Below, in pieces: positions 7,502 through 16,700 of a DNA stretch of 21,403 nt. The stretch lies in contig CAKUPH010000037.1 in the NCBI GenBank assembly GCA_934675115.1, forward strand, positions 1 through 21,403, in the 5' to 3' direction. This DNA comes from an uncultured Oscillospiraceae bacterium. GTDB taxonomy: Bacteria; Bacillota; Clostridia; Oscillospirales; Oscillospiraceae. The notes beneath the pieces are model-generated. The model did not search any database. It was not told the origin of the DNA and saw only the letters and a program-made list of their open reading frames with translations. How positions within the stretch are numbered: the first letter of the stretch is position 1; each line of letters starts with the position of its first letter. The translations under genes and the position numbers were made by a program.

Positions 7502-8860
7502 ATGCTCAACAACAGTGATATTTTAAGCACCATCAAGATGATCGACCAGCAGCATCTGGACATCCGCACCATTACCATGGGCATCTCCCTGCTGGACTGC
7601 TGCGACCCGGACCCCGCCGCCGCCTGCCGGAAGATCTACGACAAGATCACCACCAGCGCGGAAAAGCTGGTGCGGACCGGCGAGGACATCGAAAACGAAT
7701 TCGGCATCCCCATCGTCAACAAGCGCATTTCCGTCACCCCCATGGCGCTGGTGGCCGGAGCGTCCCGCACCGCGGACTACGTCCCCTTCGCCCAAGCCAT
7801 GGATAAGGCCGCCAGAGCCACCGGCGTGAACTTCATCGGCGGCTTTTCCGCGCTGGTGCAGAAGGGCATGACCGAGGGGGACAAAAAGCTCATCGCGTCC
7901 ATCCCCGAGGCGCTGGCGGTGACGGAGCTGGTGTGCTCCTCCGTCAACGTGGGCTCCACCAAGGCGGGCATCAATATGGACGCCGTGCGTCTCATGGGCG
8001 AGACCATCAAGGCTGCCGCCGACCGCACCGCCGACCGGGGCGGCTTTGGCTGCGCCAAGCTGGTGGTATTCTGCAACGCGGTGGAGGACAACCCCTTTAT
8101 GGCGGGCGCCTTCCACGGCGTGGGTGAGGCGGAGCGCGTCATCAACGTGGGCGTGTCCGGCCCCGGCGTGGTGTACCACGCTTTGCAGTCGGTGAAGGGC
8201 CAGCCTTTCGATGTGGTGGCGGAGACCATCAAAAAGACCGCGTTCCAGGTCACCCGTATGGGCCAGCTTGTGGCCCGGGAGGCCAGCGACCGGCTGGGCG
8301 TGCCCTTCGGCATCGTGGATCTGTCCCTTGCCCCCACCCCCGCTGTCGGCGACAGTGTGGCCCGGATCCTGGAGGAGATGGGCCTTGAGGTGTGCGGCGG
8401 CCATGGCACCACGGCGGCGCTGGCCCTGCTCAACGACGCGGTGAAGAAGGGCGGCGTCATGGCGTCCTCCTCCGTGGGCGGCCTGTCCGGCGCGTTTATC
8501 CCGGTGAGCGAGGACGAAGGCATGATCGCCGCCGCCCAGTCCGGCGCGCTGACGCTGGAAAAGCTGGAGGCCATGACCTGCGTGTGCTCCGTGGGCCTTG
8601 ATATGATCGCCGTTCCCGGCGACACAACGGCGGCCACCCTGTCCGCCATCATCGCCGACGAGGCGGCCATTGGCATGATCAACACCAAGACCACCGCCGT
8701 GCGTATCATCCCCGCTCCCGGCAAGAAGGTGGGCGATGTGGTGGAGTTCGGCGGTCTGCTGGGCTCCGCCCCCGTCATGCCCTGCCACACCGGCTCCGCC
8801 GAGACCTTCGTGGCCCGGGGCGGACGCATCCCCGCGCCCATGAACAGCCTGAAGAACTAA
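7502..8860 (+). CDS. PFL-like family protein, UPF0210 (DUF711)
   Basis: A 452-residue cytoplasmic protein of the UPF0210/DUF711 family, often labelled 'PFL family' because of a structural resemblance to pyruvate formate-lyase. Recognised by [14 protein letters not shown] near the N-terminus, the [11 protein letters not shown] segment, the [17 protein letters not shown] block and the ending [20 protein letters not shown]. There is no glycyl-radical RVxGY motif near the C-terminus, so radical chemistry is not supported by sequence. The biochemical role is unknown. It is preceded by the ACT/UPF0237 gene and a GGAGGAG ribosome binding site at 7487-7493. The length is full and the frame is intact. 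Confidence 0.95.
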   Translation: MLNNSDILSTIKMIDQQHLDIRTITMGISLLDCCDPDPAAACRKIYDKITTSAEKLVRTGEDIENEFGIPIVNKRISVTPMALVAGASRTADYVPFAQAMDKAARATGVNFIGGFSALVQKGMTEGDKKLIASIPEALAVTELVCSSVNVGSTKAGINMDAVRLMGETIKAAADRTADRGGFGCAKLVVFCNAVEDNPFMAGAFHGVGEAERVINVGVSGPGVVYHALQSVKGQPFDVVAETIKKTAFQVTRMGQLVAREASDRLGVPFGIVDLSLAPTPAVGDSVARILEEMGLEVCGGHGTTAALALLNDAVKKGGVMASSSVGGLSGAFIPVSEDEGMIAAAQSGALTLEKLEAMTCVCSVGLDMIAVPGDTTAATLSAIIADEAAIGMINTKTTAVRIIPAPGKKVGDVVEFGGLLGSAPVMPCHTGSAETFVARGGRIPAPMNSLKN

Positions 8861-8873
8861 GGAGGAGCGCACT

Positions 8874-8948
8874 GTGAACATCGACCGCATCGTATACGTC
8901 GGCCGCCCAGCGGACCGCCGCAGCCAGCCGGAGGAGATAGAGGAATAA
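8874..8948 (+). CDS. Candidate 24-residue small ORF after the UPF0210 gene
   Basis: A GTG at 8874 opens 24 codons ending in TAA (8946-8948), giving MNIDRIVYVGRPADRRSQPE plus EIEE. It has a near-perfect TAAGGAGG ribosome binding site (8858-8865) at 8-nt spacing, overlapping the stop codon of the upstream gene, and is followed by a perfect hairpin. This is as good a translation-initiation context as any in the window. I do not recognise the peptide. It could be a real small protein or the remaining 5' end of a gene lost by deletion. Confidence 0.4.
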   Translation: MNIDRIVYVGRPADRRSQPEEIEE

Positions 8949-8954
8949 GACATC

Positions 8955-8984
8955 AGCCCGGCGGAGCTTCGGCTCCGCCGGGCT
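8955..8984 (+). terminator. Strong hairpin, probable terminator of the MATE-UPF0210 group
   Basis: A perfect 13-bp stem AGCCCGGCGGAGC (8955-8967) and its complement (8972-8984) closed by a stable UUCG tetraloop. No run of T follows (GTGCCGCGATTTG), so termination may be inefficient or the hairpin may act mainly in 3'-end protection. Confidence 0.6.
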
Positions 8985-9038
8985 GTGCCGCGATTTGAAA
9001 AGAATTGTCCGTTTCCGCTTTTTCTCCCACGGGAGACG

Positions 9039-9047
9039 TGGTACACT
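9039..9047 (+). promoter_or_regulatory. Candidate extended -10 promoter for pgi
   Basis: TGGTACACT provides a TGn-extended -10 (TACACT, 9042-9047) 42 nt before the pgi ATG; the -35 region is only T-rich. A 5-bp inverted repeat CCACG-GGAGA-CGTGG (9027-9041) runs up to the -10 and could be an operator; that is speculative. Confidence 0.5.
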
Positions 9048-9088
9048 GAATAAAGGAAATCACCCAACGAAAACAGGAGGGAACATAT

Positions 9089-10423
9089 ATGCTGAAACTG
9101 GATCTGACGCAGGCGGAGTCGTTTATCCGGGAGCCGGCAGCCCCGTCCGAGATCGCCGCCGCCCGGCAGTCGCTGCTGGACGGCACCTGCGCGGGCAGCG
9201 ACTTCACCGGCTGGGTGCGCCTGCCCCGGGACTATGACAAGGAGGAGTTCAGCCGTATTCAGGCCGCCGCCAAGCGCATCCAAAAGGACAGCGAGGCGCT
9301 GGTGGTCATCGGCATCGGCGGCTCCTATCTGGGGGCACGGGCGGTGCTGGAGCTGCTGAAAAGCCCCAACTACAACCTGCTGCCCAAGGACACGCCGGAC
9401 GTGTTCTTCATCGGCAACGGCCTGTCCGGCGACGCGGTGGAGGAGACGATTCGCCTTATCGGCGACCGGGACTGGTCCATCAACGTCATCTCCAAGTCGG
9501 GCACCACGCTGGAGCCCGCGCTGGCCTTCCGCATTTTCCGGGGCCTGCTGGAGAAAAAGTATGGCCGGGACGGGGCGAAGGACCGCATTTACGCCACCAC
9601 CGACAAGGCAAAGGGCGCGCTGAAGTCGCTGGCGGACGCCGAAGGCTGGGAGACCTTCGTGGTACCCGATGACGTGGGCGGGCGGTTCTCCGTTCTCTCC
9701 GCCGTGGGCCTGCTGCCGCTGGCGGCGGCAGGGGTGGACATCGAAGCCCTGATGGGCGGCGCGGCCGCCGAGATGGACGAGTGCCTGACCAATGAGGACA
9801 GCGCAGCCGTCCGGTACGCCGCCGCCCGCTCCGCCCTCTACCGGGCGGGGAAGAAGATCGAGGTGCTGGCCTTTTCAGAGCCGTCCTTCCGCTTCTTCTG
9901 CGAGTGGTGGAAGCAGCTCTACGGCGAGAGCGAGGGCAAGGACGGCAAGGGCCTGTTCCCGGCGGGGCTGGAGCTTACCGCCGACCTCCACTCCATCGGC
10001 CAGTATCTTCAGGACGGCGAGCGGGACCTGCTGGAGACGGTGGTGTCCTTCGAGCGCAGCCGCACGGCGCTGGTGCTGGAGCGGGACGGCGAGGATCTGG
10101 ACGGACTGAACTACGTGGCGGGCCGGGACATGGACTTCATCGCCCTTCAGGCCCGGCGGGGGACGGCGCTGGCCCACGTGGACGGCGGCGTGCCCAATCT
10201 GGCGGTGACGCTGCCGGAGCGCAGCGAGGACAGCGTGGGCCGGCTCATCTATTTCTTCGAGTTTGCCTGCGCCGTGTCCGGCCTGCTGCTGGGGGTGAAT
10301 CCCTTCAACCAGCCCGGCGTGGAGGACTACAAAAAGAACATGTTCGCCCTGCTGGGCAGGCCCGGGACCGAGGTGCGCCGGGCGGAGCTGGAGCAGCGGC
10401 TGAGCGGCGGCGCAAAGTCGTGA
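9089..10423 (+). CDS. pgi: Glucose-6-phosphate isomerase
   Basis: A 444-residue phosphoglucose isomerase interconverting glucose 6-phosphate and fructose 6-phosphate in glycolysis and gluconeogenesis. Visible: [11 protein letters not shown] (residues 75-85), the phosphate loop [11 protein letters not shown], the stretch [20 protein letters not shown], and [15 protein letters not shown] near the end. E280, H301 and K415 fall where the family's catalytic Glu, His and Lys are found. The length matches the short bacterial (Bacillus-type) class of about 450. The ATG at 9089 follows AGGAGG at 9075-9080. The gene stands alone: a hairpin lies upstream and a new promoter follows. No terminator with a T-run is seen right after the stop. 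Confidence 0.97.
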   Translation: MLKLDLTQAESFIREPAAPSEIAAARQSLLDGTCAGSDFTGWVRLPRDYDKEEFSRIQAAAKRIQKDSEALVVIGIGGSYLGARAVLELLKSPNYNLLPKDTPDVFFIGNGLSGDAVEETIRLIGDRDWSINVISKSGTTLEPALAFRIFRGLLEKKYGRDGAKDRIYATTDKAKGALKSLADAEGWETFVVPDDVGGRFSVLSAVGLLPLAAAGVDIEALMGGAAAEMDECLTNEDSAAVRYAAARSALYRAGKKIEVLAFSEPSFRFFCEWWKQLYGESEGKDGKGLFPAGLELTADLHSIGQYLQDGERDLLETVVSFERSRTALVLERDGEDLDGLNYVAGRDMDFIALQARRGTALAHVDGGVPNLAVTLPERSEDSVGRLIYFFEFACAVSGLLLGVNPFNQPGVEDYKKNMFALLGRPGTEVRRAELEQRLSGGAKS

Positions 10424-10450
10424 ATTTTCCATAAACTTGCCCCAAAGATA

Positions 10451-10479
10451 TTGAAATCTCGGGGTAAAGATGATAACAT
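10451..10479 (+). promoter_or_regulatory. Promoter for the small P-loop protein gene
   Basis: TTGAAA (10451-10456), 17-bp spacer, TAACAT (10474-10479) in the short AT-rich gap after pgi. A small hairpin AAGGGG-ACTC-CCCCTT-like (10490-10505) lies in the leader just ahead of the AAGGAG ribosome binding site (10515-10520) and could affect its access. Confidence 0.6.
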
Positions 10480-10528
10480 AGTAACAACAAAGGGGACTCC
10501 CCCTTCAAAAGAATAAGGAGTGATTGTG

Positions 10529-10939
10529 ATGGTCAAAGTAATCATGGGCCTCAAAGGTACCGGCAAGACCAAGCAGATGATCGAACTCATCAATACTGCG
10601 GTGGAGAACGAGCACGGCAACGTCGTCGCCATTGCCCACGGCTCCAAGCTGACTTACGATATTAGCTACAAGATCCGTTTGGTGGACACCTCTGAGTACA
10701 ATATGCCCACCTTCGACTGCCTGAAGGGCTTTATCTACGGCCTGTACGCCAGCAACTACGACATTACCCACGTGTTCATCGAGAGCCTGAACAAGATCGT
10801 TCCCGCCGAGGCCGGCCCTGACGTGGAAGTGTTTCTGGACTGGCTGGAGTCCTTCTCCGAAAAGTACGGCATCAAGTTCACCGTCTCCATCAGCGCCGAC
10901 GCCTCTCTGGCCCATGAGGGAGTCCGCAAGTACTTCTGA
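10529..10939 (+). CDS. Small P-loop ATP-binding protein of unknown function
   Basis: A 136-residue soluble protein opening with a Walker A motif, GLKGTGKT (residues 7-14), directly after the first beta strand (MVKVIM). A possible Walker B-like strand is ITHVFIESLNKIV (hydrophobic strand ending in acidic E). The fold would be a minimal RecA/thymidine-kinase-like P-loop domain; the family occurs in Clostridia and is sometimes labelled PilT-like, but there is no pilus gene here and I would not use that name. ATG at 10529 is favoured by AAGGAG at 10515-10520; GTG codons at 10520 and 10526 are in frame. It has its own promoter and a strong terminator, so it is a stand-alone unit. Function is unknown. 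Confidence 0.88.
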   Translation: MVKVIMGLKGTGKTKQMIELINTAVENEHGNVVAIAHGSKLTYDISYKIRLVDTSEYNMPTFDCLKGFIYGLYASNYDITHVFIESLNKIVPAEAGPDVEVFLDWLESFSEKYGIKFTVSISADASLAHEGVRKYF

Positions 10940-10961
10940 TTTTTGACCGTTTTGCAGCTTC

Positions 10962-11007
10962 AAAGCCGATCCCGCCTGTGCGGGATCGGCTTTTGTGCGT
11001 TTTTTTG
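10962..11007 (+). terminator. Rho-independent terminator of the P-loop protein gene
   Basis: A perfect 14-bp stem AAAGCCGATCCCGC (10962-10975) with complement at 10980-10993, CTGT loop, followed by TTGTGCG and seven T residues. It lies 22 nt after the stop codon. Confidence 0.93.
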
Positions 11008-11202
11008 GGGGATTTGGCCCGGCTTCGGGCAATTTGCAGTTGCGGAGAGAGATTTCCGGGAAAGGCCGGGCGGAGCCGCCGGGAGGACCGCACAGGCCGG
11101 GTGCCGGGAACACAGAGGAAAATGCGGCCAATACGGGAAAACGGAAGCGCTGCCGGACGCCAGCGGTGCGGCTGGTTCCCAACGCCGCCGAAATAGGTCG
11201 GA
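11008..11202. other. Intergenic stretch with no recognised gene
   Basis: Between two convergent terminators. Only short stems are seen (GCCCG-GCTT-CGGGC at 11017-11030; GGCGG-AG-CCGCC at 11069-11080; CCAGC...GCTGG near 11160). No ribosome binding site with a plausible reading frame and no promoter that I trust. Confidence 0.5.
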
Positions 11203-11238
11203 CAGAAAAAACCCGCCGTGGAGATCCACGGCGGGTTT
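11203..11238 (-). terminator. Rho-independent terminator of the SLH protein gene
   Basis: A perfect inverted repeat, AAACCCGCCGTGGA (11209-11222) with complement at 11225-11238, followed on the minus strand by TTTTTTCTGTCC. It lies 18 nt after the stop codon. Confidence 0.92.
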
Positions 11239-11256
11239 GTGTACCGAAAAGGCGAA

Positions 11257-13239
11257 TTACTTCGCGGCGGTGAAGGTCAGAGCACCGGTGTTGGTGGTGT
11301 TCTCTTCAGCCTTGACCTCGGTGTTGGCGTAACACTTGACCACCTTGGTGGCGGAAGTGTCCTGCTCGACCACGGGCTTCGCGCCGGTGTAGATGATCTC
11401 CAGAGAGCAGCCGTTGGCCACATAGACCTTGAGCGCGCGGCTGAAGGTGGAGCCGTCGAGATACACGCGGACAGCGGAGGCGGAGCCGTACTCGGTGCCG
11501 GTGACGGAGATGTCATACTCGCCGTCCTTCAGGTCGCCCAGCTTAATCTCGCCGCAGTCGATGTACTTGATGACCAGCTTGCCCTCGCGGACCACGCTGG
11601 CGACAGCGCCGGTGTAGGTCACGTCGCACTTCTCCAGAATGGTGGAGGTGACGTCGGACAGCATGGAGGTGTTGTTGGTGCAGGAGGTGGCGCTCATGGT
11701 CAGCTTGCTGTCATAAGCGTAGAAGGTGGAGATACCGGTCTGGTTGCCGGTGCCGGCCTGGAAGTCCTTGGAGCCGACCACGTAGGTGGAGGCAGCCTCG
11801 TCCATAAAGCCGCCGGCGGGAGAGCCGTCCTCGTTGGCGGTCTTCACGGTGGTGTTGTCATAAATGGTAACGCCGGAGAAGAAGTCGGAGGAGGTCACGC
11901 GGCCGGAGGAGACGAGGGAGCAGTCCTCATAGATGAGGGTGCCGTCGTAGCACAGCAGGCCGGAGGTGTCGCCGGTGGTGGTGGTGTTGATCATGTGGAC
12001 GGTGGCGCCGGTCTCGATCTCAACACCAGTGACCGCCTGATGGGCGAACTTGGAGTCCTTGGTGACGGTCAGGTTGGAGTCCTTGATGGTCACATAGGTA
12101 CCCTCGCCATAGGCAAGAATGCCGGCGCAGTGACCCCAGCGGTAAGCCAGAGGATAGGGGATGGCGGACTTCGTCTGGCCGTAGGTGATGTCGGCTTTCT
12201 CCAGAGTGACCTTCGCGCCGTTTTTGATGATGACGGAGTTGAGGGCCTTGGCCTCAGTCTCGCCGCCCAGCAGCCACTTGGCGTCCTTGACGGTCTCGTC
12301 CTTGCCATAGGTCTTAGTCTCATCGGTGGCGGTGATGTAGCTCTCGGTCATGTGATGACGGCCGCCGGTACCCTTGCAGATGTTGTACAGGGTCTCGATG
12401 ACGTCGACCTTCTTCATGGCGGCGGTGAGATCCTCACCCTCACCGACCTTATACAGGCCCTTTTTGACCATGGCGGCCACATAGGGCTTGGCCCACGCGC
12501 TGACCTTGGCGCCGCCCAGGACCTCGTCAGCCTCTTCGGCGGACAGGGCCTCCAGCGTGTAGCCGAAGTGCGCGTTGACCTGCATGGTGGTGTCGCCCAT
12601 GATGTCGGGGTGGCCGTTGCCCACGGTGCCGTCCTTATAGTTGATCAGACGGAACAGGGTGGTCAGCAGAGCCTCCGGCGTGACGGAGCCGAAGGGATCG
12701 AAGCAGTTCTCGCCGGTCAGGCCGGTGACGGGGTCGGGGTTGGCCTTGGTGCGGGCACCGATGCCGCCCATGATGCCGGACCAGCGGGTGTTGGTGACGG
12801 CGTCGTTGAACTTCAGGCCGATGGTGGAACCCATCTGGTTGATGGGCACATCGTCGTAGAACCACATGCCGTCATCATTGGCGATGGAGTAGTAGCGATA
12901 CAGGAAGAAGGCCAGATCGTAGCGATAGAAGGAATCGTCGGCACCGAACTCGGTAAAGGTCTTACCGCCGTTGGTGACGCCGGAGGACAGCCACCAGTTG
13001 ACGGCGTCCTTGGCCTCGGGATAGGCCTTCAGGTCGGCGAAGTCGTCATAGGTAAACAGCTGGCTGTTGCCGCCGTAGTGGTACGAGTTGCCGCTCTGGG
13101 TGGGGGCGTTGTCACCGACTTCCAGCTTGTAGCCGCTGGGCTGGAGGGTGACAGTTTTCGCGCTGGCGGTGGACACCAGGCCGAAGACCATGGTGGACGC
13201 CATTGCGATGGAGACGAACCGCTTGAGATGTTTGTTCAT
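11257..13239 (-). CDS. Secreted SLH-repeat surface protein with C-terminal beta-helix-like region
   Basis: A 660-residue exported protein. Residues 1-27 are a Sec signal peptide (KHLKR, hydrophobic core, cleavage after STASA). Three degenerate SLH-like repeats follow at about 61-120, 128-200 and 222-290 (for example FADLKAYPEAKDAVNWWLSS...; KVSAWAKPYVAAMVKKGLYK), which would bind secondary cell-wall polymer; the canonical TRAE motif is not conserved in any of them. Residues about 330-620 contain many short strand-turn units (VIIKNGAKVTLEKADITYG, YVTIKDSNLTVTKDS, TLIYEDCSL, STILEKCDVTYTG), as in right-handed parallel beta-helices, plus several Cys. No sortase motif is seen. The start is set by AAGGGAG upstream. 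A good promoter, a perfect terminator and a narrow codon set suggest high expression; an S-layer or adhesin role is inference. Confidence 0.88.
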   Translation of the reverse strand: MNKHLKRFVSIAMASTMVFGLVSTASAKTVTLQPSGYKLEVGDNAPTQSGNSYHYGGNSQLFTYDDFADLKAYPEAKDAVNWWLSSGVTNGGKTFTEFGADDSFYRYDLAFFLYRYYSIANDDGMWFYDDVPINQMGSTIGLKFNDAVTNTRWSGIMGGIGARTKANPDPVTGLTGENCFDPFGSVTPEALLTTLFRLINYKDGTVGNGHPDIMGDTTMQVNAHFGYTLEALSAEEADEVLGGAKVSAWAKPYVAAMVKKGLYKVGEGEDLTAAMKKVDVIETLYNICKGTGGRHHMTESYITATDETKTYGKDETVKDAKWLLGGETEAKALNSVIIKNGAKVTLEKADITYGQTKSAIPYPLAYRWGHCAGILAYGEGTYVTIKDSNLTVTKDSKFAHQAVTGVEIETGATVHMINTTTTGDTSGLLCYDGTLIYEDCSLVSSGRVTSSDFFSGVTIYDNTTVKTANEDGSPAGGFMDEAASTYVVGSKDFQAGTGNQTGISTFYAYDSKLTMSATSCTNNTSMLSDVTSTILEKCDVTYTGAVASVVREGKLVIKYIDCGEIKLGDLKDGEYDISVTGTEYGSASAVRVYLDGSTFSRALKVYVANGCSLEIIYTGAKPVVEQDTSATKVVKCYANTEVKAEENTTNTGALTFTAAK

Positions 13240-13300
13240 TGCTTGTACTCCCTTCGTTGGATGGATGTCCGTCGGCGGTCAGGATCAGCCGATTACCATT

Positions 13301-13329
13301 ATTGTACCGGGAGGTGGAAAATAAATCAA
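13301..13329 (-). promoter_or_regulatory. Sigma-A type promoter for the SLH protein gene
   Basis: On the minus strand: TTGATT (13329-13324), 17-bp spacer, TACAAT (13306-13301), about 60 nt before the ATG. The DNA upstream (13310-13380) is AT-rich, which would favour strong transcription. Confidence 0.75.
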
Positions 13330-13420
13330 GACAGGATGCTTAAAGAATTCGTATGTTTTTGTTAGAAATTATGCTAAACGACGGAAAGCGATCGGAACCT
13401 TGTAAAAACGACATAAATCA

Positions 13421-13465
13421 TATAAAAGAGCCTGTGTCCGGGGCACGACCCCGGGCACAGGCTCT
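13421..13465 (-). terminator. Terminator of the pyc transcript
   Basis: A 17-bp inverted repeat with one mismatch (13427-13443 and 13449-13465, core CCTGTG...CCGGGG), followed on the minus strand by TTTTATA. It lies downstream of the second copy of the pyc 3' end, so the pyc transcript would read through the whole duplication before ending. Confidence 0.85.
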
Positions 13466-13495
13466 CTGTGTCGGAATTATTTGGGTTCGGAAGGT

Positions 13496-13529
13496 TTACT
13501 TAACCTTCAGGGTGATGAGCAGCTCGCCG
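13496..13529 (-). repeat. Downstream 34-bp copy of the pyc 3' end
   Basis: Identical over 34 bp to 13673-13706, including the TAA stop and the codons for GELLITLKVK less the first base; two further G residues match beyond one mismatch. It is not part of an open gene and lies between the insert and the terminator. Confidence 0.9.
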
Positions 13530-13672
13530 TCGTCGGCCCAAAGTCCGCCACGCTCTGTTTCCGCGGAGCGAAAACGGCGCGCGCTCCCTTGAGCCTCCTC
13601 TCCCCATCGAACCCGCTGGCGCTGAGCTTCGACGGGGGCCCCAATTGGTCAAGGCCGGCTCACGGGGGAGGC
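13530..13672. other. 143-bp insert between the two pyc 3'-end copies
   Basis: Non-coding, GC-rich DNA bounded by the 34-bp direct repeats. It contains a small imperfect hairpin around GTTTCCGCGGAGCGAAAAC (about 13558-13576) and GCCTCC/GGAGGC words near its ends, but no full terminal inverted repeats and no gene. Its origin is unknown. Confidence 0.6.
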
Positions 13673-13706
13673 TTACTTAACCTTCAGGGTGATGAGCAGC
13701 TCGCCG
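13673..13706 (-). repeat. Upstream 34-bp copy, the coding 3' end of pyc
   Basis: This is the in-frame copy that ends pyruvate carboxylase. The offset to the other copy is 177 bp. Confidence 0.9.
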
Positions 13707-16700
13707 GCCTTGACGCTGCTGCCTTCCTTGATGAGCACCTGATCCACGATGCCGGCCATGCGGGCCACCACGGAGGTCTCCATCTTCATGGCCTCGATGA
13801 CGGCCAGCACCTGATTTTCCTCTACGACGTCGCCGGGCTTGACGTTGACCTTGGATACCATGCCGGGGATGGAGGAGCCCACCTGGCTCTTGTCCTCGGG
13901 ATCGGCCAGCACCACGGTCTTGCCCTTGACCGCCGCCCGCTTGTCGGGCACGGCCACCTCGCGGCGCATGCCGTTGAGCTCGAAGTTGACGGTGCGGGTG
14001 CCGTCGTCGTTCTGGTCGCCCAGACCGAGGTAGCGGATGACCAGCGTCTTGCCGTCCTCGATGTTGATCTTGTTGGTCTCGCCCAGAGCCATGCCGTTGA
14101 AGAACACATGGCTGCCCATACGGGTGATGTAGCCGTACTCCTTGCGGTGCTTGCGGTAGTCCTCATACACCTTGGGGAACAGGCAGTAGGCCAGCATGGC
14201 CCGCATGTTGATAGGCTCGCCCTCCATGAAGCGCTCCATGTCCTTATAGACCTGATCGAAGTCCACGTCGGGCAGCAGCTCGCCGGGGCGGCAGGTGATG
14301 GCCTTCTCGCCCTTGAGGACGACCTCCTGCAGGCCCTCCGGCTGGAAGCCCCACGCGGGCTGACCCATCATGCCTTTGAAGTAGGACACCACGGAGTCGG
14401 GGAAGGCAAGGCTCCTGCCCTTTTCGATGATGTTGTCGGGGGTCAGGTCGTTCTGCACCATGAAGATGGCCAGATCGCCCACCATCTTGGAGGACGGCGT
14501 GACCTTCACCAGATCGCCCAGCATGTCGTTGACGGTCTTGTACATCTCCTTGACCTCTTCGAAGCGGGAGCCGAGGCCCAGAGAGACCACCTGCGGGTAC
14601 AGGTTGGTGTACTGGCCGCCGGGGATCTCGTAGCGGTAGATGTCGGTGGTGGGGCTCTTCAGGCCCTCGTCGAAGCTCTTGTAGCGCAGGCGGACGTCGG
14701 CCCAGTAGTTGTCCAGACGCTGGATCTCCCGGAGGTCGAGGCCGGTGTCGCGCTCCTGACCCTCCAGCGCGGCCACCACGGCGGACAGGGAGGGCTGGCT
14801 GGTCAGGCTGGACAGGGAGGCGGTGGCGCAGTCCACGATGTCCACCCCGGCCTCGGCAGCCATGAGGTAGGCGGCCACCTGATTGCTGGTGGTGTCGTGG
14901 GTGTGCAGGTGGATGGGCAGGCCGATCTCCTGCTTGAGGGTGGAGACCAGCTTCTTGGCGGCGTAGGGCTTGAGCAGGCCGGACATGTCCTTGATGCACA
15001 GCAGGTGCGCGCCGCGGCGCTCCAGCTCCTTGGCCAGATCCACGTAATACTTGAGAGTGTACTTGTCCCGGTTGGGATCGAGAATGTCGCCGGTGTAGCA
15101 GATGGTGGCCTCGCACAGCTTGTTCTGGTTGAGGACCTCGTCCATGGCGATCTCCATGCCGGGCAGCCAGTTCAGCGAGTCGAACACGCGGAACACGTCA
15201 ATGCCGGAGCGGGCGGCCTCCTTCACGAACTCCCGCACCAGATTGTCGGGGAAGTTGGCGTAGCCCACGGTGTTGGAGCCGCGGAGCAGCATCTGGAAGG
15301 GGATGTTGGGGATCTTCTCCCGCAGCATGTCCAGCCGCTCCCACGGAGACTCGTGGAGGAAGCGGTAGGCGGTGTCGAAGGTGGCGCCGCCCCACATCTC
15401 CAGCGAGAAGCAGTCGTTGAGGATCTCGGCCACGCCGTCCGCGCCCTTGACCAGATCGCGGGTGCGCATCCGGGTGGACAGCAGGGACTGATGGGCATCC
15501 CGCATGGTGGTGTCGGTGATGAGCAGCTTCTTCTGATCCAGCACCCACTGCTTGACCGCCTCGGGGCCCTTGGCGTCCAGCAGCTGCTTGACGCCGCTGA
15601 GAGGCTTGCCGGTGGGGGTGGGGAAGCGGGGGGTGTCGTACTGGTGGCGCTCAGTATTGGGGTTGTCCACCTGGATCTGGGCGATGTACTTGAGCACCTT
15701 GGTGGCGCGGTCGCGGCTGTTCTCGAAATCAAACAGCTCGGGGGTGTCGTCGATGAACTTGGTGTGGCACGCGCCGGCGTGGAAGGCCGGATGGGCCAGA
15801 ATGTTGGTGACGAAGGGGATGTTGGTCTTGACGCCGCGGACGTGCTCCTCACTCAGGGCGCGGGCGGCCCGGCGGCAGGCACCCTCGAAGGTGTTGTCCC
15901 ATGTGGTGACCTTGACCAGCAGGGAATCGTAGTAGGGGGAGATGACGCTGCCCGCAGCGGCGTTGCCGCCGTCCAGCCGGACGCCGAAGCCGCCGCCGGA
16001 GCGGTAGGCGGTGATCTTGCCGGTGTCGGGAGCGAAGTTGTTGGACGGATCCTCGGTGGTCACGCGGCACTGGATGGCGTAGCCGTTGATGCGCAGGTCG
16101 TCCTGACTGGCAAGGCCGATCTCCGGGGTGGACAGGGGGTAGCCCTCGGCGATGAGGATCTGGGCGCGGACGAGGTCGATGCCCGTGACCATCTCGGTGA
16201 CGGTGTGCTCCACCTGAATGCGGGGGTTCATCTCGATGAAGTAGTGCTGGCCGGAGCTCTTGTCCACAAGGAACTCCACGGTGCCGGCGTTGACATAGCC
16301 CACGTGCTTGGCGATCTTGACGGCGTCGGCCCGGAGAGCCTCCACGGTGGCCTTGGGGACGGACCACGCGGGGGCGAACTCCACCACCTTCTGGTAGCGG
16401 CGCTGGAGCGAGCAGTCGCGCTCGCCCAGATGCATGACGCTGCCGTGCTCGTCGGCGAGGATCTGCACCTCGATGTGCTTGGGTTCCACGAGAAACTTCT
16501 CAATGAAGATGTCCTCATTGCCGAAGGCCTTGCGGGCCTCGTTCTTCACCAGCTCGAAGTTGGTGCGGACCTCTTCCTCCGTGTCGCAGCGGCGCATGCC
16601 GCGTCCGCCGCCGCCGGCGGCGGCCTTCAGGATGATGGGAAAGCCGTAGCTCACGGCCTTGTCCACCGCCTCGTCCGCGTCCTTCAGCGGCTCGGTGGAG

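Noticed and set aside
11218..13365. A 715-codon plus-strand frame opposite the SLH gene
   Set aside because: Low-complexity G/V/D/H translation typical of antisense to a GC-rich gene; the minus strand has signal peptide, ribosome binding site, promoter and terminator.
13530..13672. The insert as a classic insertion sequence or a diversity-generating retroelement template
   Set aside because: It has no transposase or reverse transcriptase, no full terminal inverted repeats, and the flanking repeats are identical with no adenine-specific differences.
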